Of a stretch of 64,000 nucleotides of DNA, positions 1 through 12,100 are shown piece by piece. Where the stretch lies: assembly GCA_900660155.1 (NCBI GenBank), contig CABFPE010000034.1:170995-234994 (forward strand). The letters run 5' to 3'. The notes under the pieces were generated by a model. It saw only the letters and a list, made by a program, of their open reading frames with translations. It was not told the origin of the DNA and did no database searches. Numbering within the stretch: position 1 is the stretch's first letter; each line of letters starts with the position of its first letter. The position numbers and the translations under genes are program-made. This DNA comes from Hofstenia miamia (taxonomy: Eukaryota > Xenacoelomorpha > Acoela > Hofsteniidae).

Positions 1-77
1 ATTAGGGCGACGATATGTACAAGAGGCCACGAATAAGATTTTAATGTATGTATATAAGGATAAATATATATATATAT

Positions 78-92
78 AACCCTAACCCTAAC
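78..92. repeat. Short telomere-like repeat, about 2.5 CCCTAA units
   Basis: The plus strand reads CCCTAACCCTAACCC directly after a short (TA)n run. This is the complement of the TTAGGG telomere unit. It is too short to be a functional telomere, and DNA continues on both sides, so it is an interstitial or chance copy. If it is a telomere relic, it argues against a typical TTAGG insect. Confidence 0.6.
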
Positions 93-97
93 CCAAT

Positions 98-800
98 CTA
101 CGAAGTTTTAAAAACATTAATTAGTCTATTTCGACAATGAGCATCTGCACGAAATTAAGTAGTTTTTTAAGAAAAACTACATAAATTGCTGAAAAATTTA
201 CTAAAGAAGTAGCTGGTAACTTAAGTCCTCCTCTTGATAGTTCTTGAATGTATTTTTCTTTATCGGGAAAATCGGAAATTTAAAGGTAATGAATCCACAG
301 ACATAAATCAAAGTCTGCTGTTCATTATCTGATAATATATTTACGTCGCAGTCATCAAGGATTTGAAGTTCGTCAGCAGAAACTGGCAAATTGCAGAGAA
401 TACGCAAACATGAATTAAGCAAATGTGTAAAAATCACACCAGTTACAGATACATTTCTACCATTTCGATAAACAATTTTAATGACCACAAAAGATATCCA
501 CGAAGTTTTAAAAACATTAATTAGTCTATTTCGACAATGAGCATCTGCACGAAATTAAGTAGTTTTTTAAGAAAAACTACATAAATTGCTGAAAAATTTA
601 CTAAAGAAGTAGCTGGTAACTTAAGTCCTCCTCTTGATAGTTCTTGAATGTATTTTTCTTTATCGGGAAAATCGGAAATTTAAAGGTAATGAATCCACAG
701 ACATAAATCAAAGTCTGCTGTTCATTATCTGATAATATATTTACGTCGCAGTCATCAAGGATTTGAAGTTCGTCAGCAGAAACTGGCAAATTGCAGAGAT
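98..800. repeat. Tandem direct duplication of a ~303-bp unit (98-400 and 498-800)
   Basis: The sequence from 98 to 400 recurs at 498-800 with an offset of exactly 400 bases and almost no differences. The copies diverge right after a shared GCAAATTGCAGAGA. Each copy carries the same minus-strand coding fragment, so this is a recent segmental tandem duplication inside transposase-like sequence. An assembly duplication is also possible. Confidence 0.85.
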
Positions 801-1150
801 CACGAATGTACAGTTGATACAAAGTTCAAGTCTTCAATAGCAAAATTTGCAAAGCAAACTTCGTCAAATCCATTCTGGTAGTGACGAACATTACAAATGA
901 GTAACTTATTGCCAGTAATTCTTTGGAATAGTAAACGATACTCTGGCAGAGGTCCATTTCAGTTTTTTGAAATAATGTGAAAGGTATCTTCACAGTATAT
1001 AATGCATTCATTTGGAAAGTGATCAGACAGAGCAATCCCGAAATCATAGTGAGGTAAGCGATTTATTTTCTTCATCGAGTAGTGGTTGCGTCTTTCCATG
1101 GCAGGTGCAAGGATACAAGGCTTTGTAAAACTGCACGTTGGTGCGCACAA
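98..1150 (-). pseudogene. Degenerate transposase-like coding fragments, probably P-element type
   Basis: Minus-strand reading gives a fragment containing TLIYVCGFITFKF, then in a shifted frame ELSRGGLKLP. This pattern (aromatic/Gly 'GYVT/GFIT' box, then 'ELxSxGxLxxP') resembles the C-terminal region of the P-like transposase at 59.7-60.0 kb in this window. Upstream (826-1150) lies more minus-strand coding-like sequence with PHYDFGIALSDHFP and, after a frameshift, EYRLLFQRITGNKLL, which I do not recognise. Stops and frameshifts make it non-functional. The P-type assignment rests on a motif comparison by eye and is tentative. Confidence 0.4.
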
Positions 1151-3176
1151 TGAAGAGACGCAATTGAAGGCTGTAGGTGTGTTTAGTGGTACCTAAATTT
1201 GAACGTTTTAATTAGGACTGGTGCTTGAAATCAATCTATTTTGATTCTGTGCAATAAGTATTAAGACAATTACACAATAACAAGTGACCTAGTCATCGCA
1301 TTAATTCATTGATTTACAGTATTAAACATGCATAGAATATCACAAAACATTTAAAAAATTCAGTGAGCATATGTTGAGAAGGCTACTCTGCATTTGATGA
1401 TTCGTTTGAAAATTCACATTAAGCTGATAATAAAATTAACATTTTTTTGAGATTGAAATTAGCGCTTGCAGACATAATTTTTTAAACCTGGCAAAATATT
1501 CTAAATTCTAGAGTATTCATTATTATTATTATTATTATTACCTTTTATCTCCATCCACTTTCTTTCATTTTCATATTTTCTGGCCAATGCAGACCACAAA
1601 TTACTGTGTTTCTGTTAATTTTAACTGAACCAGCTTTGTTCGGCAACCTGCGAAGTCACTTTTTTTGTTGAGCACTCTTTTTTGGAAAACGAAATAGTGA
1701 AACTCGTTCTATATTATCATTATAGCCAGAGCGACAGTTGTACACGCAACATCTCCGTGTCATACTTACAAGTAAACTGCTTATTTGCACTCAATGAAGT
1801 ATTATTGAGCAGTGCATTGTATTGAAAATTTCATTAAATATTCTCTATATTTATACACAAAAACTTCCTCAATAACTCAATAAATTGTGTACTCAACAAA
1901 ACATATATTAATAGTTATAATAATACGAGTAAAACACATTGAATAATCGAATTTAATATATTTATATAATTAACACAATGTATTTGGAAATTTCACCTAA
2001 AGGTAAGGACTTGATTTACACTAAAAATGTTACCACGTGCTACGAATTTGGTAAACTATGCAAATTTATCGGTCTATATCTATTATTTTTTTAAATTTGT
2101 ACGTTTTTATCGTTTTTACCCTATATTAGTGTTTATTTTGGCTGCGTGTTCCGCGTGCACTATATTCTATACCTTCGCTGAAAGCATTTCTAAAATATGT
2201 CATGATTCACAGTTTTTAGCCAGTATTGATTAGCTCTTTTGCAATAGCAGTCTCATACTCAAAATGCTATGCTGTGTCCCAAAACACCCCTTTCCCATCA
2301 GTTGCGAGTCTACACTCTATACAGTAGGCGTGTTGTAGCCCACTCACATTGAAATTCTTGTATCAACGCCTCGAGTAGGCAACATATTATTTTCAAGAAG
2401 TCTCAAATCTTAAGGCATGCAATGCTTTTCCCAAAACTCCCCTTCCTCTCTATCATCACAAGGTGGAGAGAAAGTGAAATGTTATAATTTCGTAAATATT
2501 CGAGATGAAAATTCTGTTGTTAAACGTCTTGTTTTGAACAACTGAGAAGGAAGCAGCCACGTCAGTGTTTCCATTTTACTTTCATTACTTTTTCATTTCA
2601 AATTTTTGTTAATTGTCAATTTTTAATGGGCTATCGCTCAGCCAATGCTTAGATCCTAGACTCGTTTCTGCTTCCTCTACGCATAAGATACGAAACTATT
2701 AATCTATTAATTTTTGTAGCCACCGTTACTACTTGGCATCTATTAAGTAGTTTTGAATTTCATTTACTATCAAAGCCGAAAATTCAACATTTTTCTAATT
2801 CATTAATTTATTTATGTTAATATGTAACAGTTACACCAACTACATGTTTTGCACTTAATCTATTGATATCATTTTTATATGGGAGAGAAATCCTTTTATT
2901 TAGAAGATACAAAGGCTATTTAAGTACAAGTTATGAACGAAATAGGCTAATTTTTCTGATTGAAAAACGCTTAAGGTTTATGAAATATGTTCCATAGTCT
3001 ACTTCAACAGAAAATCCAAATACTTCTATTACCTCGGTCATAAACATTGTGATAAACGTTATTGATAATTAATGGTGGATAACAAAGGCAGAAGCACATT
3101 AACCGAATCTCGAAGCGATTGAGCATTCAAAAAACTTTCCTTAATCTATTTTTGTCACATTCCCATTTAGACTGAC
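1151..3176. other. Intergenic AT-rich stretch without recognised genes
   Basis: Only short open frames occur on either strand, none with recognisable motifs. A plus-strand frame at 2027-2233 encodes a hydrophobic, tyrosine- and phenylalanine-rich 68-residue peptide that looks like AT-rich chance translation. An (ATT)n microsatellite lies at about 1520-1540. Confidence 0.6.
1520..1540. repeat. (ATT)n microsatellite
   Basis: About seven uninterrupted TAT/ATT triplets. No other content. Confidence 0.9.
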
Positions 3177-3284
3177 TTAAGAAGTAACACGCAATTTAGC
3201 CTTTCTAATCTCTGTATCAAAAGACTCATTCCAATGCAGCCTGGGATCTAATAAAGCTCCAAGATTTTTGATCGCCCTGTACAA
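3177..3284 (-). pseudogene. LINE reverse transcriptase C-terminal fragment
   Basis: Minus-strand reading gives KNLGALLDPRLHWNESF followed by EIRKAKLRV and a stop. The 'LGxxLDxxLxWxxH...KA' block is the conserved thumb/connection region downstream of the RT palm in Jockey/CR1/RTE-type LINEs. The expected H of the block is not preserved, and no palm domain is readable nearby, so this is a small dead remnant. The family within the LINEs cannot be fixed from 36 residues. Confidence 0.6.
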
Positions 3285-3653
3285 ATGGGATGTCGTCAAT
3301 GAAAACGTGTATAGGAGGCGTATGGTAGCTTTGTTCGAATCCTCCCTATAAAATGAGTGCTGTCTATATTACGGCTATGTGCCTCTTGCAGCTTAAGGAA
3401 CTTTAAATGTATGGAATTTTAATAATTGTGTCTTTTGTAAAAGCAATTTTTCTACATCCACATTGCAATTATATCGAATGTCAATTTCAAAATATTTGAG
3501 CTGTATAGTACACCTTGTAATTAAGTTTTTTCTTTCATTTTTATTATGGAAGGCCGTAAAACTACGTCCTGATCAAGAATTTTTCCAGCAAGTTCCTTTA
3601 TTTAATCTCAAAATTGCCACAGTTGCAATGTCTGGTGTAAAATGTCGTATCAG

Positions 3654-5379
3654 TTGGGGTGTTTCCCGTACGGGCACGGGCATTAAAGTACGGGCATCGG
3701 GCATATATATATACAGGCAACGGGAACCTTTGTTATTAAAAATATGCTGAAAAATGAATTATATCACTAGTTCAAAATCTTGACAAAACTCATTGTAAAA
3801 ATCCTGCTTGTCTTGATTCAATTCAAATTTTGCAAATTCAATAAACTGATAACAGTGGTTGTATCTAATGTATAATAATCTATCTACAATATCGTCACTC
3901 AAACTAGCCCTCATTGGATTCACTGGTTGCAATTTTGTTTTTTGGGGAGAACAGCGCTGTCTCCGTGAAAAACGGGACCAGCAAAAATTCCTCAAATCCA
4001 GGAATTCCTAACGCGTCTAACCATTTCATTATTCTTGTCACTGTATCTTTTGAAAACTCAAACTCATTGGAAATAAAGAAGTTCAGAGCAACAATATCAT
4101 TCATAAGCCAATTTCTACGATTTTGAGCTACTGCTACCACTCCGTCCAATCCTTTAGAGGACGACCTAGCTATGGCATTTTCGAATGAATTTCAGGCCAC
4201 GCGCTTCCGTCACTTTGACATAAATTCAGAACTCGAATAAATGGTTGTATTGCAACCACAACTGAATTGACACATGTTAATTCTGTACCCTCCGTACCAG
4301 CTTCTGATAAATGTTTTTGTAAATCCAAAAACTAATCATAAACACTATTCCATCTAGTTTCACAATACCTTCGGATAACTCTTTTGTTATTATATTCCAG
4401 CAAAATTTGAAATCCCGATTTTAAAAATTCAACTGATTTTAACATATCTTTGATAACCAAATTTAAGACATGAGGAGAGCATCTCAGAAGCAAAACATGT
4501 GAATTTTTTCCAAAAATATTCTCTGCGCCCTTTATCATTGAAGGAGCATTGTCGGTAACACAGGCAATAGGTAAAATATTATTTCTTTGAGTTCGTCAAT
4601 GGCTAACTGAATACATGTTTCAATGCATTACGAGTTTGTGCCACTCATTACAAAACTTTGCAGGTAAACTGGTTTTTCGTTGTTTGCCCCGACATTCAAC
4701 ATAAGAATTGTCACATGATGATGAGTTGTTACTGGATTTTTTCACCCATCCAGTGCTAAGGTAATCCATTTATTTTTGAAGTGTTCAAAAACTGTAGCCT
4801 TCAATCTTCAGCTATTGAGAAAATTTGCTGGCCTACCTCTCTCCGACTTATAGTTGGTAAATTGAATTCAGAAGAAATAACTGGGTCTTCGAAAAACTTT
4901 AATAGCAATACGTGTTTACTGCGCGCTAAAGTAAGAATACACTTGGTTTTCTGGGGTTATTCTATTTTTTGTTTTTTTCGTAACAGTAACGTGTCCAAGA
5001 TCGGTAAGAGTTGACTGTGAATCATCAGATAGACCAGCATTTGGTTTGGCTCTATAAGATTTTGGGTTTTTTGTTGATAACTGCCGACGTAGACTATTCG
5101 TAATACTTTTTTGTTGTTCGTAGCTAAAAGTTGTTTTACAAATCTTGCAATTTGCTTTTCCACTAGAAATTGATGTAGTGCTGTAAAAAATTTTCGTATG
5201 TAGATTTGCTAATAATGCGTTTGATAAGCGAGTCCTCCTCCGACGCAGTAGCCATGCCAAAACTGAATGTTCGGCGGAAAATTGATATAATTTGGTATCA
5301 ATTGTTTGCTCAAATTTCATTGGTCCCTCGTAAATACTATTCAATACTGTTCAACATAATGGCATGGGCCAAACCCTAG
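3654..5379 (-). mobile_element. Decayed hAT-type DNA transposon with near-perfect 8-bp target duplication
   Basis: The left end reads TTGGGGTGTTTCCCGTACG and the right end, reverse complemented, reads CTAGGGTTTGGCCCATGCC, an imperfect terminal inverted repeat. The element is flanked by CGTATCAG (3646-3653) and CGTATCAA (5380-5387), an 8-bp target-site duplication with one mismatch, as expected for hAT elements. Inside, minus-strand fragments resemble a hAT transposase. The left subterminal region is rich in short 'cgggca' repeats, which recur at 8.9 kb and 20.5 kb. The element ends about 240 bases before the kinase start codon. Confidence 0.75.
3760..5344 (-). pseudogene. hAT transposase remnant (BED finger, then RNase H-like region)
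   Basis: Reading leftwards from 5344, the N-terminal piece contains CKICKTTFSYEQQKS followed by SITNSLRRQL, a partly preserved BED-type zinc finger in which the C-x2-C pair is present but the His pair is not intact. Next, 4332-4538 encodes LLRCSPHVLNLVIKDML and CETRWNSVYD, both typical of the hAT catalytic domain insertion region. The part at 3904-4149 gives a WL...FF segment close to the C-terminal dimerisation region. Multiple stops and frameshifts separate the pieces, so no active enzyme is made. Confidence 0.75.
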
Positions 5380-5617
5380 CGTATCAAGCTTGCTATTGTA
5401 CTAAGCATAATACCGTCTCAAATTTATTATAATCACTTTCAAAGCGCGAGGTTTCACATCGATTAATTTAGATTTTTTCTCCTTGATTTTTGTAATACTC
5501 ATAAAAAACTACACGTTTTTTTGATCCGAATACAATATTTGTGAACAATTTTGAATGCAATTCAAACTGTTAACTAATTAAGTTATTGCATTGAACTTAG
5601 TTTGCTTTAGTATTATC

Positions 5618-5962
5618 ATGGTAGGCACGGAGCCAGATTTGCCTGATTGTAGTGAAGCCGAGGAATTCTATGCAAAATACGAACCTCGAGGTGTATTGGG
5701 CAGAGGTCTTGTCAGTGTTGTACGAAGATGTGTTGAAAGAAAGAGCGGCAATCCTTATGCTGTAAAAATTATTGACATTAGTGCTGCTAGCCCAGAAGCA
5801 GCTCGTGTTCAAGAAGAAACAAGAAGAGAAGTAGAAATTCTTCGTACGCTCAGTGGGCATCCTGGAGTTATTTTCCTACATGATGCATTTGAAAGTAGTA
5901 CACTAATATTTTTAGTTTTGGAATTATGCCCAAATGGGGAATTATTCGATTATTTAACCCAG
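5618..5962 (+). CDS. PHKG: PHKG exon 1 (residues 1-115)
   Basis: Encodes the N-terminal kinase lobe, from MVGTEPD through the glycine loop, Lys50 and the hinge [15 protein letters not shown]. The donor is CAG|gttaat. Shortly downstream the intron runs into a (TA)n microsatellite at about 5981-6015. Confidence 0.95.
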
Positions 5963-5978
5963 GTTAATATTGAAACTG

Positions 5979-6017
<39 letters not shown>

Positions 6018-7307
6018 GGTCTGTTGTAACTTGACTTTCACATATAATGGTCTGTTGTATTGCACCGCACATATAATGGTCAGCTATAGAGGGAGTGATA
6101 CACAATCAAATTTGTAAGACCGATATTTGACAAACAAAATGTTTGACGAATGTTTGCCAGTGTATCACCCCCCGTCAAACACGCCATCGAACCTCCAATT
6201 AGACAAAATAAAATTAAAATAATTTAGATATTTTCCTTCAAACATTTGTCAAACAAGCTAATTATAACTCTTTAATGTTGAGGACATTTAATTAAAACGT
6301 GTAAAAACCGCATTCAATTGTTCCCTTACTATTTCGTATCAATATTGTTGTTTATATACTTTAGTTAAACTGCTAAACCAACCTCACAGGAAACGCAGAA
6401 CTCATTTACGCGCAAAACAGTGGTTAATTAATTTATTTTAGATGCTTTTCCTAGTCATTGGTGATGTGAAGCATGGTTTCTTTACTTAGCGCAATCGCTA
6501 AAATGCTATTTCGGATGTTTTGCTCCGGGTCCATATGTTTACGTACAAAAGCAATTAATAGACATGAAGCATTATAAAATTATTGACAGAAAGTAATTAT
6601 CGCGTAAATATATGCATGTTAATAACAATTGTATCAAAAACGAATATATACAGGTCATAGCACATCAATTAATGTAAACTAGTTAACCAGTAGATGTTTG
6701 CCGTTTGTCTGATGGCTTGTTTGACGAATGTTTGATAATGTATCGTCGCAACATGTTTGCCGACCAATTAAAATTAATTGCTTGCTTGATCGGAGGTTTG
6801 ATAGGGTATCACACCCCTTAACATAATGGTCTGTTTTATCACATTATTTTCAAGAATATATAAAAAATGTTTATATAAAATATTAAACTCTGATCTGAAG
6901 TCTGTTTTTTTTATGGACCCCCCCCCCATTTGTGGGTTCCTGTGGAAATTTGAATCACATACATATATGTAGACCCCATTTGGCATTGTTGAAATAACCC
7001 CACAAGTGTTGCAACTTGCTATTATAACACTTGCAGCTTATAGAAGTTATGTAAATTGAGTTCTTAAAATGCTTAGTTCAAATGCAGCACAAATTGAGAG
7101 GTATTTGAAGCTTAAAATCACAGTTTAATGGAAATTAATTTATTAGAAATTAAGGATTGGGATTCTGTGGGAAAACTTGATAGTGAATCCCTGAAATAAA
7201 CAATTTTTAACTTAAAAACAATAAAAAACAAATAAATGTTGTTTGGCCATAATCCAAAATGAATGCAACAGCATAATGTAGTTTAATCAGTTTAAGTTGT
7301 TACAAAN

Positions 7308-7342
<35 letters not shown>

Positions 7343-9073
7343 GAATTTGATTAGTTGATTCTCAAATTTATTTAGGTTGTTACTTTATCTGCCAAAAAGA
7401 CTCGTGTCATTATGAGAAGTTTGTTAGATGTCGTAGCTTATATGCACTCTAAGTTTATCGTGCATCGTGATATTAAGCCAGAAAATATACTCTTAGATGA
7501 AAGAATGAACATAAAGGTTGTTTTCTTAATCATATTCATTTTTGAAGCGTATATACTTTCTTGTATTTCGATCCAAATCCAAATATGTGCTAAGTGCACA
7601 TATAAATAGATCAAATTATTTAATATACTATCGTGTTATTAAACTGTTTGCTAGTTTTAAAACATTTAGAAATATTTCATTTTAATTACGAAATATGTTT
7701 GATTTTGCAATTGCTTCTTGATAAAATACAATAAGCTTTACACATATATCAATAGTATACAAATATGTTTAAGCAAAAATGATTCTATTCAAGGCTTTAT
7801 GACAGTGTAGTGCTCTCGAAATTATAAATATAGCAACAAAATATATATATTACATCTTGACACACTACATGACATACATTAAAAAGCTAAATGCACTGAA
7901 ATTGTTTTTTCTAATAACTGTATCGAATCTTTTAATATCATTGTTAGCTGTATGTTGACTGGTTTCTTGGTGGTCAATAAAAATCTTCATGTAGCACTTA
8001 CTCCGGATCTCGTTGCTTTTGCATGTAACGTAGTCCAATCATATTGTTATTGTACATAAATTATTTACCTCATGTAAAGTGTGGTTTTCTTTAGTATGTT
8101 GATAAAATTTGTTTAATTTCAAGACATTATAATTCAAAGTCACCAGCGAATGAGATAAAAATGAATTTAGAGCTTGTAATAGTATTTATAACAAGTCCAT
8201 TTAAACATATGCGTCAATAAATACAGTTTGTTTTTTCTCCTCTACAATATAGATACTTGCATGAAATAAAATTTATAGTAGCAAGATGTAATCAATTAAT
8301 AAAGCAAAGATTTGTAAATACAGTTCTTAAATAACACCCTATGTAAACTTCGTAGAAAATATTTAATAAACCAGAAAGAAAATGTATAAGTAGAAGAATC
8401 ATAAAAAATTTTAATTAAATCTTAGCTTAAGTAGCTTAATCTGTGTGTTAGTCCGTATTTTGTCTGTGTATAATCAGTTTTTGGCAAATATGTATGTATG
8501 AGTATATCTATTTGCAAGATTGCAAGTAGTGTTGGCAAATGAATATATTCATAATTTTTAGTCACAGTTCTATTTAGCAATTGATTTCAGTTTATGTTGA
8601 AGTAGCAGACAGTGTATAAAGAAGTTTTCTATATAATAAATACAACACACTCCGTGCTTATTCAAAATAACTCTTAAATGTTTACACACACTAACATCAT
8701 TTATATATGAAAGCATTTGAATACATATTAATTGAATCAACATTTCGCATTGATTTCCCAATTTAATTTTTATGTAACAGTTAAGAGAAAGTCAGGTAAA
8801 CTTTTGCAATAATTAATCAATTGCTACTAAAATTATGGATTATTTGATGATCACCTGCTTACTGTTATTTTACATTAATTAGAAATATAATTCATATGTT
8901 ATAATCTGGGGTAGGTTCCGTCCCGGGCACGGGCTTCTAAACTACGGGAATAGGTCGGGCATGCAGCACTGACGATAACATTATGTATACATTTAATGTA
9001 AAAAATTTTCATGGAGAACGTAATCTTAATTAAAAAAATTCGATTCTTCTATAATCTAGAATCTTTCAATCTG

Positions 9074-9105
<32 letters not shown>

Positions 9106-12100
9106 TGGATTGAATCGAAATTAATGGCGTATACAAAACTAAAATAACATATTTACAAACAAACAATAGAGGGAAAGAGAAAAAAACAGTGAAAATTAGG
9201 TGAGAAGATGACAAAAGGGGGCAATTGCAGAAAGGAAATGAGTTGCATTTATGTAAAAAGCCGAATTCAGAGATAGCAGACAGAAGAAACAGTAGGATGC
9301 GCTGTTTGAAAAGTCTAACAGGCGACCACAAATAGAGTTCAAGGTTAGAAATTATGAAATAAGCTGGCCGAATTACACGATAGAAAAAGTTATTGGTACA
9401 GGTAGCTTTGTGAATGCGAGGTAGTAGAAAACGAACTTTAGAAGCGGATCGTGAGCCACTGATAGAGTGAGAGAGTAATAAGAAGCCGAGGCAAGTCCGT
9501 GGATATTCGACCTTTTGACCTTGGCTTGCAAGACTGATGTAATTGTGTACTTTGGCCGTCTGTGTATCTCTGACGCCATTGGAATATATTCTCTTTTGTT
9601 ATAATATTTGTTGGCAAACACATTTGTTTGCAGTCTATTGTTTAAATGTAAATAATTTTTTTAGAGGTTGAGGAATTTTCGAAAATCCCATGAGATTAGA
9701 ATTGTTTGCAGTTTATTGTTCAAATATAACATTCTTTATAGATATTAAATAAATAATTTTAAAAATAAATATAAATACATGCTTCCACAGATGCATACTC
9801 TCGCCATACAGAGAAAACAAACATTTATAAATAATAAATGTATTTACAAAGAAAATATAAAATGCACTACTAAAGGATAAAGTTCATATAGTGAATTTCA
9901 TCTACAGTTCAATGAACAATGATAATATTCGACAAACCTTCATGTTGGGATGTGAATGCTGTAGGAAACAAACGCAATGTGTATTTGCACATTATGAATT
10001 TCACATGGTAGTATCTAAATTAATGATTAATATACAAGTCAAATGATGTGATAGATCACACTAAGGAACACATGACAATTAAAAGTTTAAACAAATTCAA
10101 TTAAAAATGTGTATTAACAAACAAACGATGTTTTTTTATAATAAAGTATATAATAAATTTAACACCGGACATTAAATTCGCAGCAATTCGTTAAAATAAA
10201 ATTGATTTACATTTTTAAAAGAAATATCTGTAAAACTAACTAGAAATAATATTGCAAAAAAGCGTTAAGAATCAAAGCAATATCTAAGATTTAATTATAG
10301 AAAAAAACTCACCAAAAAGTTTGAAATCTTTCAGGCTACTTCTTTCATCAATGTGAAATTCCGTTATGCCGGATGTGTATAAAGTTGCATGTTTAATAAT
10401 GTCAACATTACGTGGTTTTATCTATATCCCCATTGTTCAAATGTCAAAATGTAACCAATTATAAAAACAGTACAACCATGTAAAATTCCATTATGCTGCT
10501 GTGTGTACAAAGTTGTACTTAACAGACAGTTAACATTGTGTAATTTTTATCTATATCTTATTGTTCAAATGTCAAAATGTATCAAATCGTAAAGATTGTT
10601 ATCTACCAAACATGAAATCCAAATCAATTTAAAAATTATCACAATTAATTAAAACATTTTCAAATCATATAAAACTAGAATTTTTCACAAGTTGGAAAAC
10701 AATCTCAATTATTACATGTTTTTCCCAATTTATACAATTATGTAAATGAAAGATGCTACAAAACTAAAATGTTAATAAAGTAAAGCGATTTATCAATCAC
10801 CGTCTCTGGTACAAATGCCCTAAATACTGCTAGTATCATTTAAATGAATGAACTCACCATCTGCTGTATGGAAGCTAATTGTAATTCTATCTGATGAATG
10901 ACTTTGAAGTTGGTTTATAAATTTTATGAGCCTTTTCATAATTGATGAATGGCTGATCATTTACACTATATACTGTGAATAAGGGTATTTGATCCAATAA
11001 TGGGATGCTACCACTCTAATAATGCTTACAAGTGACTATATGTAAGCTAAATGTAATTTTTTTTTTGAGTGTTTTTACATTTATATACATTTTATATGGG
11101 TTTTTACTTAATTCATTAATTTCTCTTCATTTATATTGTCTCCTGTTTATAAGGGTATTTGATTCAATAACGGGATGCTACCACTCTCATAATGCTGAGA
11201 AGTGACTATATGTTAAGAACAGTCTAATTATTTTTGATGATTTTACACATTTATGGACTTTTACATTGGTTTTCCACTTTATACATTTTTTTCACTTTAT
11301 ATTGTTTGTCACTTTGAACAAAATGACAATTTCATGACGGTATTAGTATAAACTTTCAAGAACGAGTAAGAAAAACGTACATACATATAAATACGACTAA
11401 TCTTTGTTGTAAATTCAGATTTTATTTTCGTATTTTAAAGAATAAATGGTTTTGTTATTTAATATCGCATATAAATATTAATTTTAAGACATTCTACAAA
11501 TCAATTATTGTTAAAGTACTTGCAGTTGTTTAATAGTTTATGAATTTTAAAATAAAAACTTTATAATTATTCATTCACATTCACATTTTTCTTACTTAAA
11601 TTTATTTTATATAGCTTTGATATTCATTTACAATTTAAAAATTTACTTCTTTTCATGCAAACTGTGTAAGACTGTATTTTTTATGAAAATGTGTTAGTCT
11701 TTTTGTAAATAAAAATGTTTTGCGAGTTTCATGACATCTAATTGATTTGTTTTTGAAATGGCGTTATGTATTCATTTGCGATTATCAAAATTTACTCATT
11801 GACTGAAGAAAAATATGAATGTTAACGCTTTCTCAATAATTATAAAGTTTTTATTTTAAATTCATAAACTATTAAACAACTTCAAGTACTTTAACAATCA
11901 TTGATTTGTAGAATGTCTTAAAATTTTTATTTAAATTAAATATCCCAAAAGCAAGTAATTTTTTCGAAAAGACAAAACAAATCACCAAAAGGAAAATTCA
12001 ATATTCCCAAGGCAAATAATTTTTTTTGAAAAGGCAAAACAAATCGTTAGAGTATTGTATATTAACCTGTGAATAAATGTATATAGGTATTTTATCCCTA

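Noticed and set aside
78-92. Chromosome end (true telomere)
   Set aside because: Only about 2.5 repeat units, with ordinary sequence on both sides.
2027-2233. 68-residue hydrophobic open frame as a small membrane protein
   Set aside because: Tyr/Phe/Ile-rich composition is what AT-rich DNA gives by chance; no supporting context.
5591-6016. Kinase-like protein ending in a poly-Ile/Tyr tail
   Set aside because: The tail is translation of the (TA)n microsatellite past the exon 1 donor at 5962, not protein.
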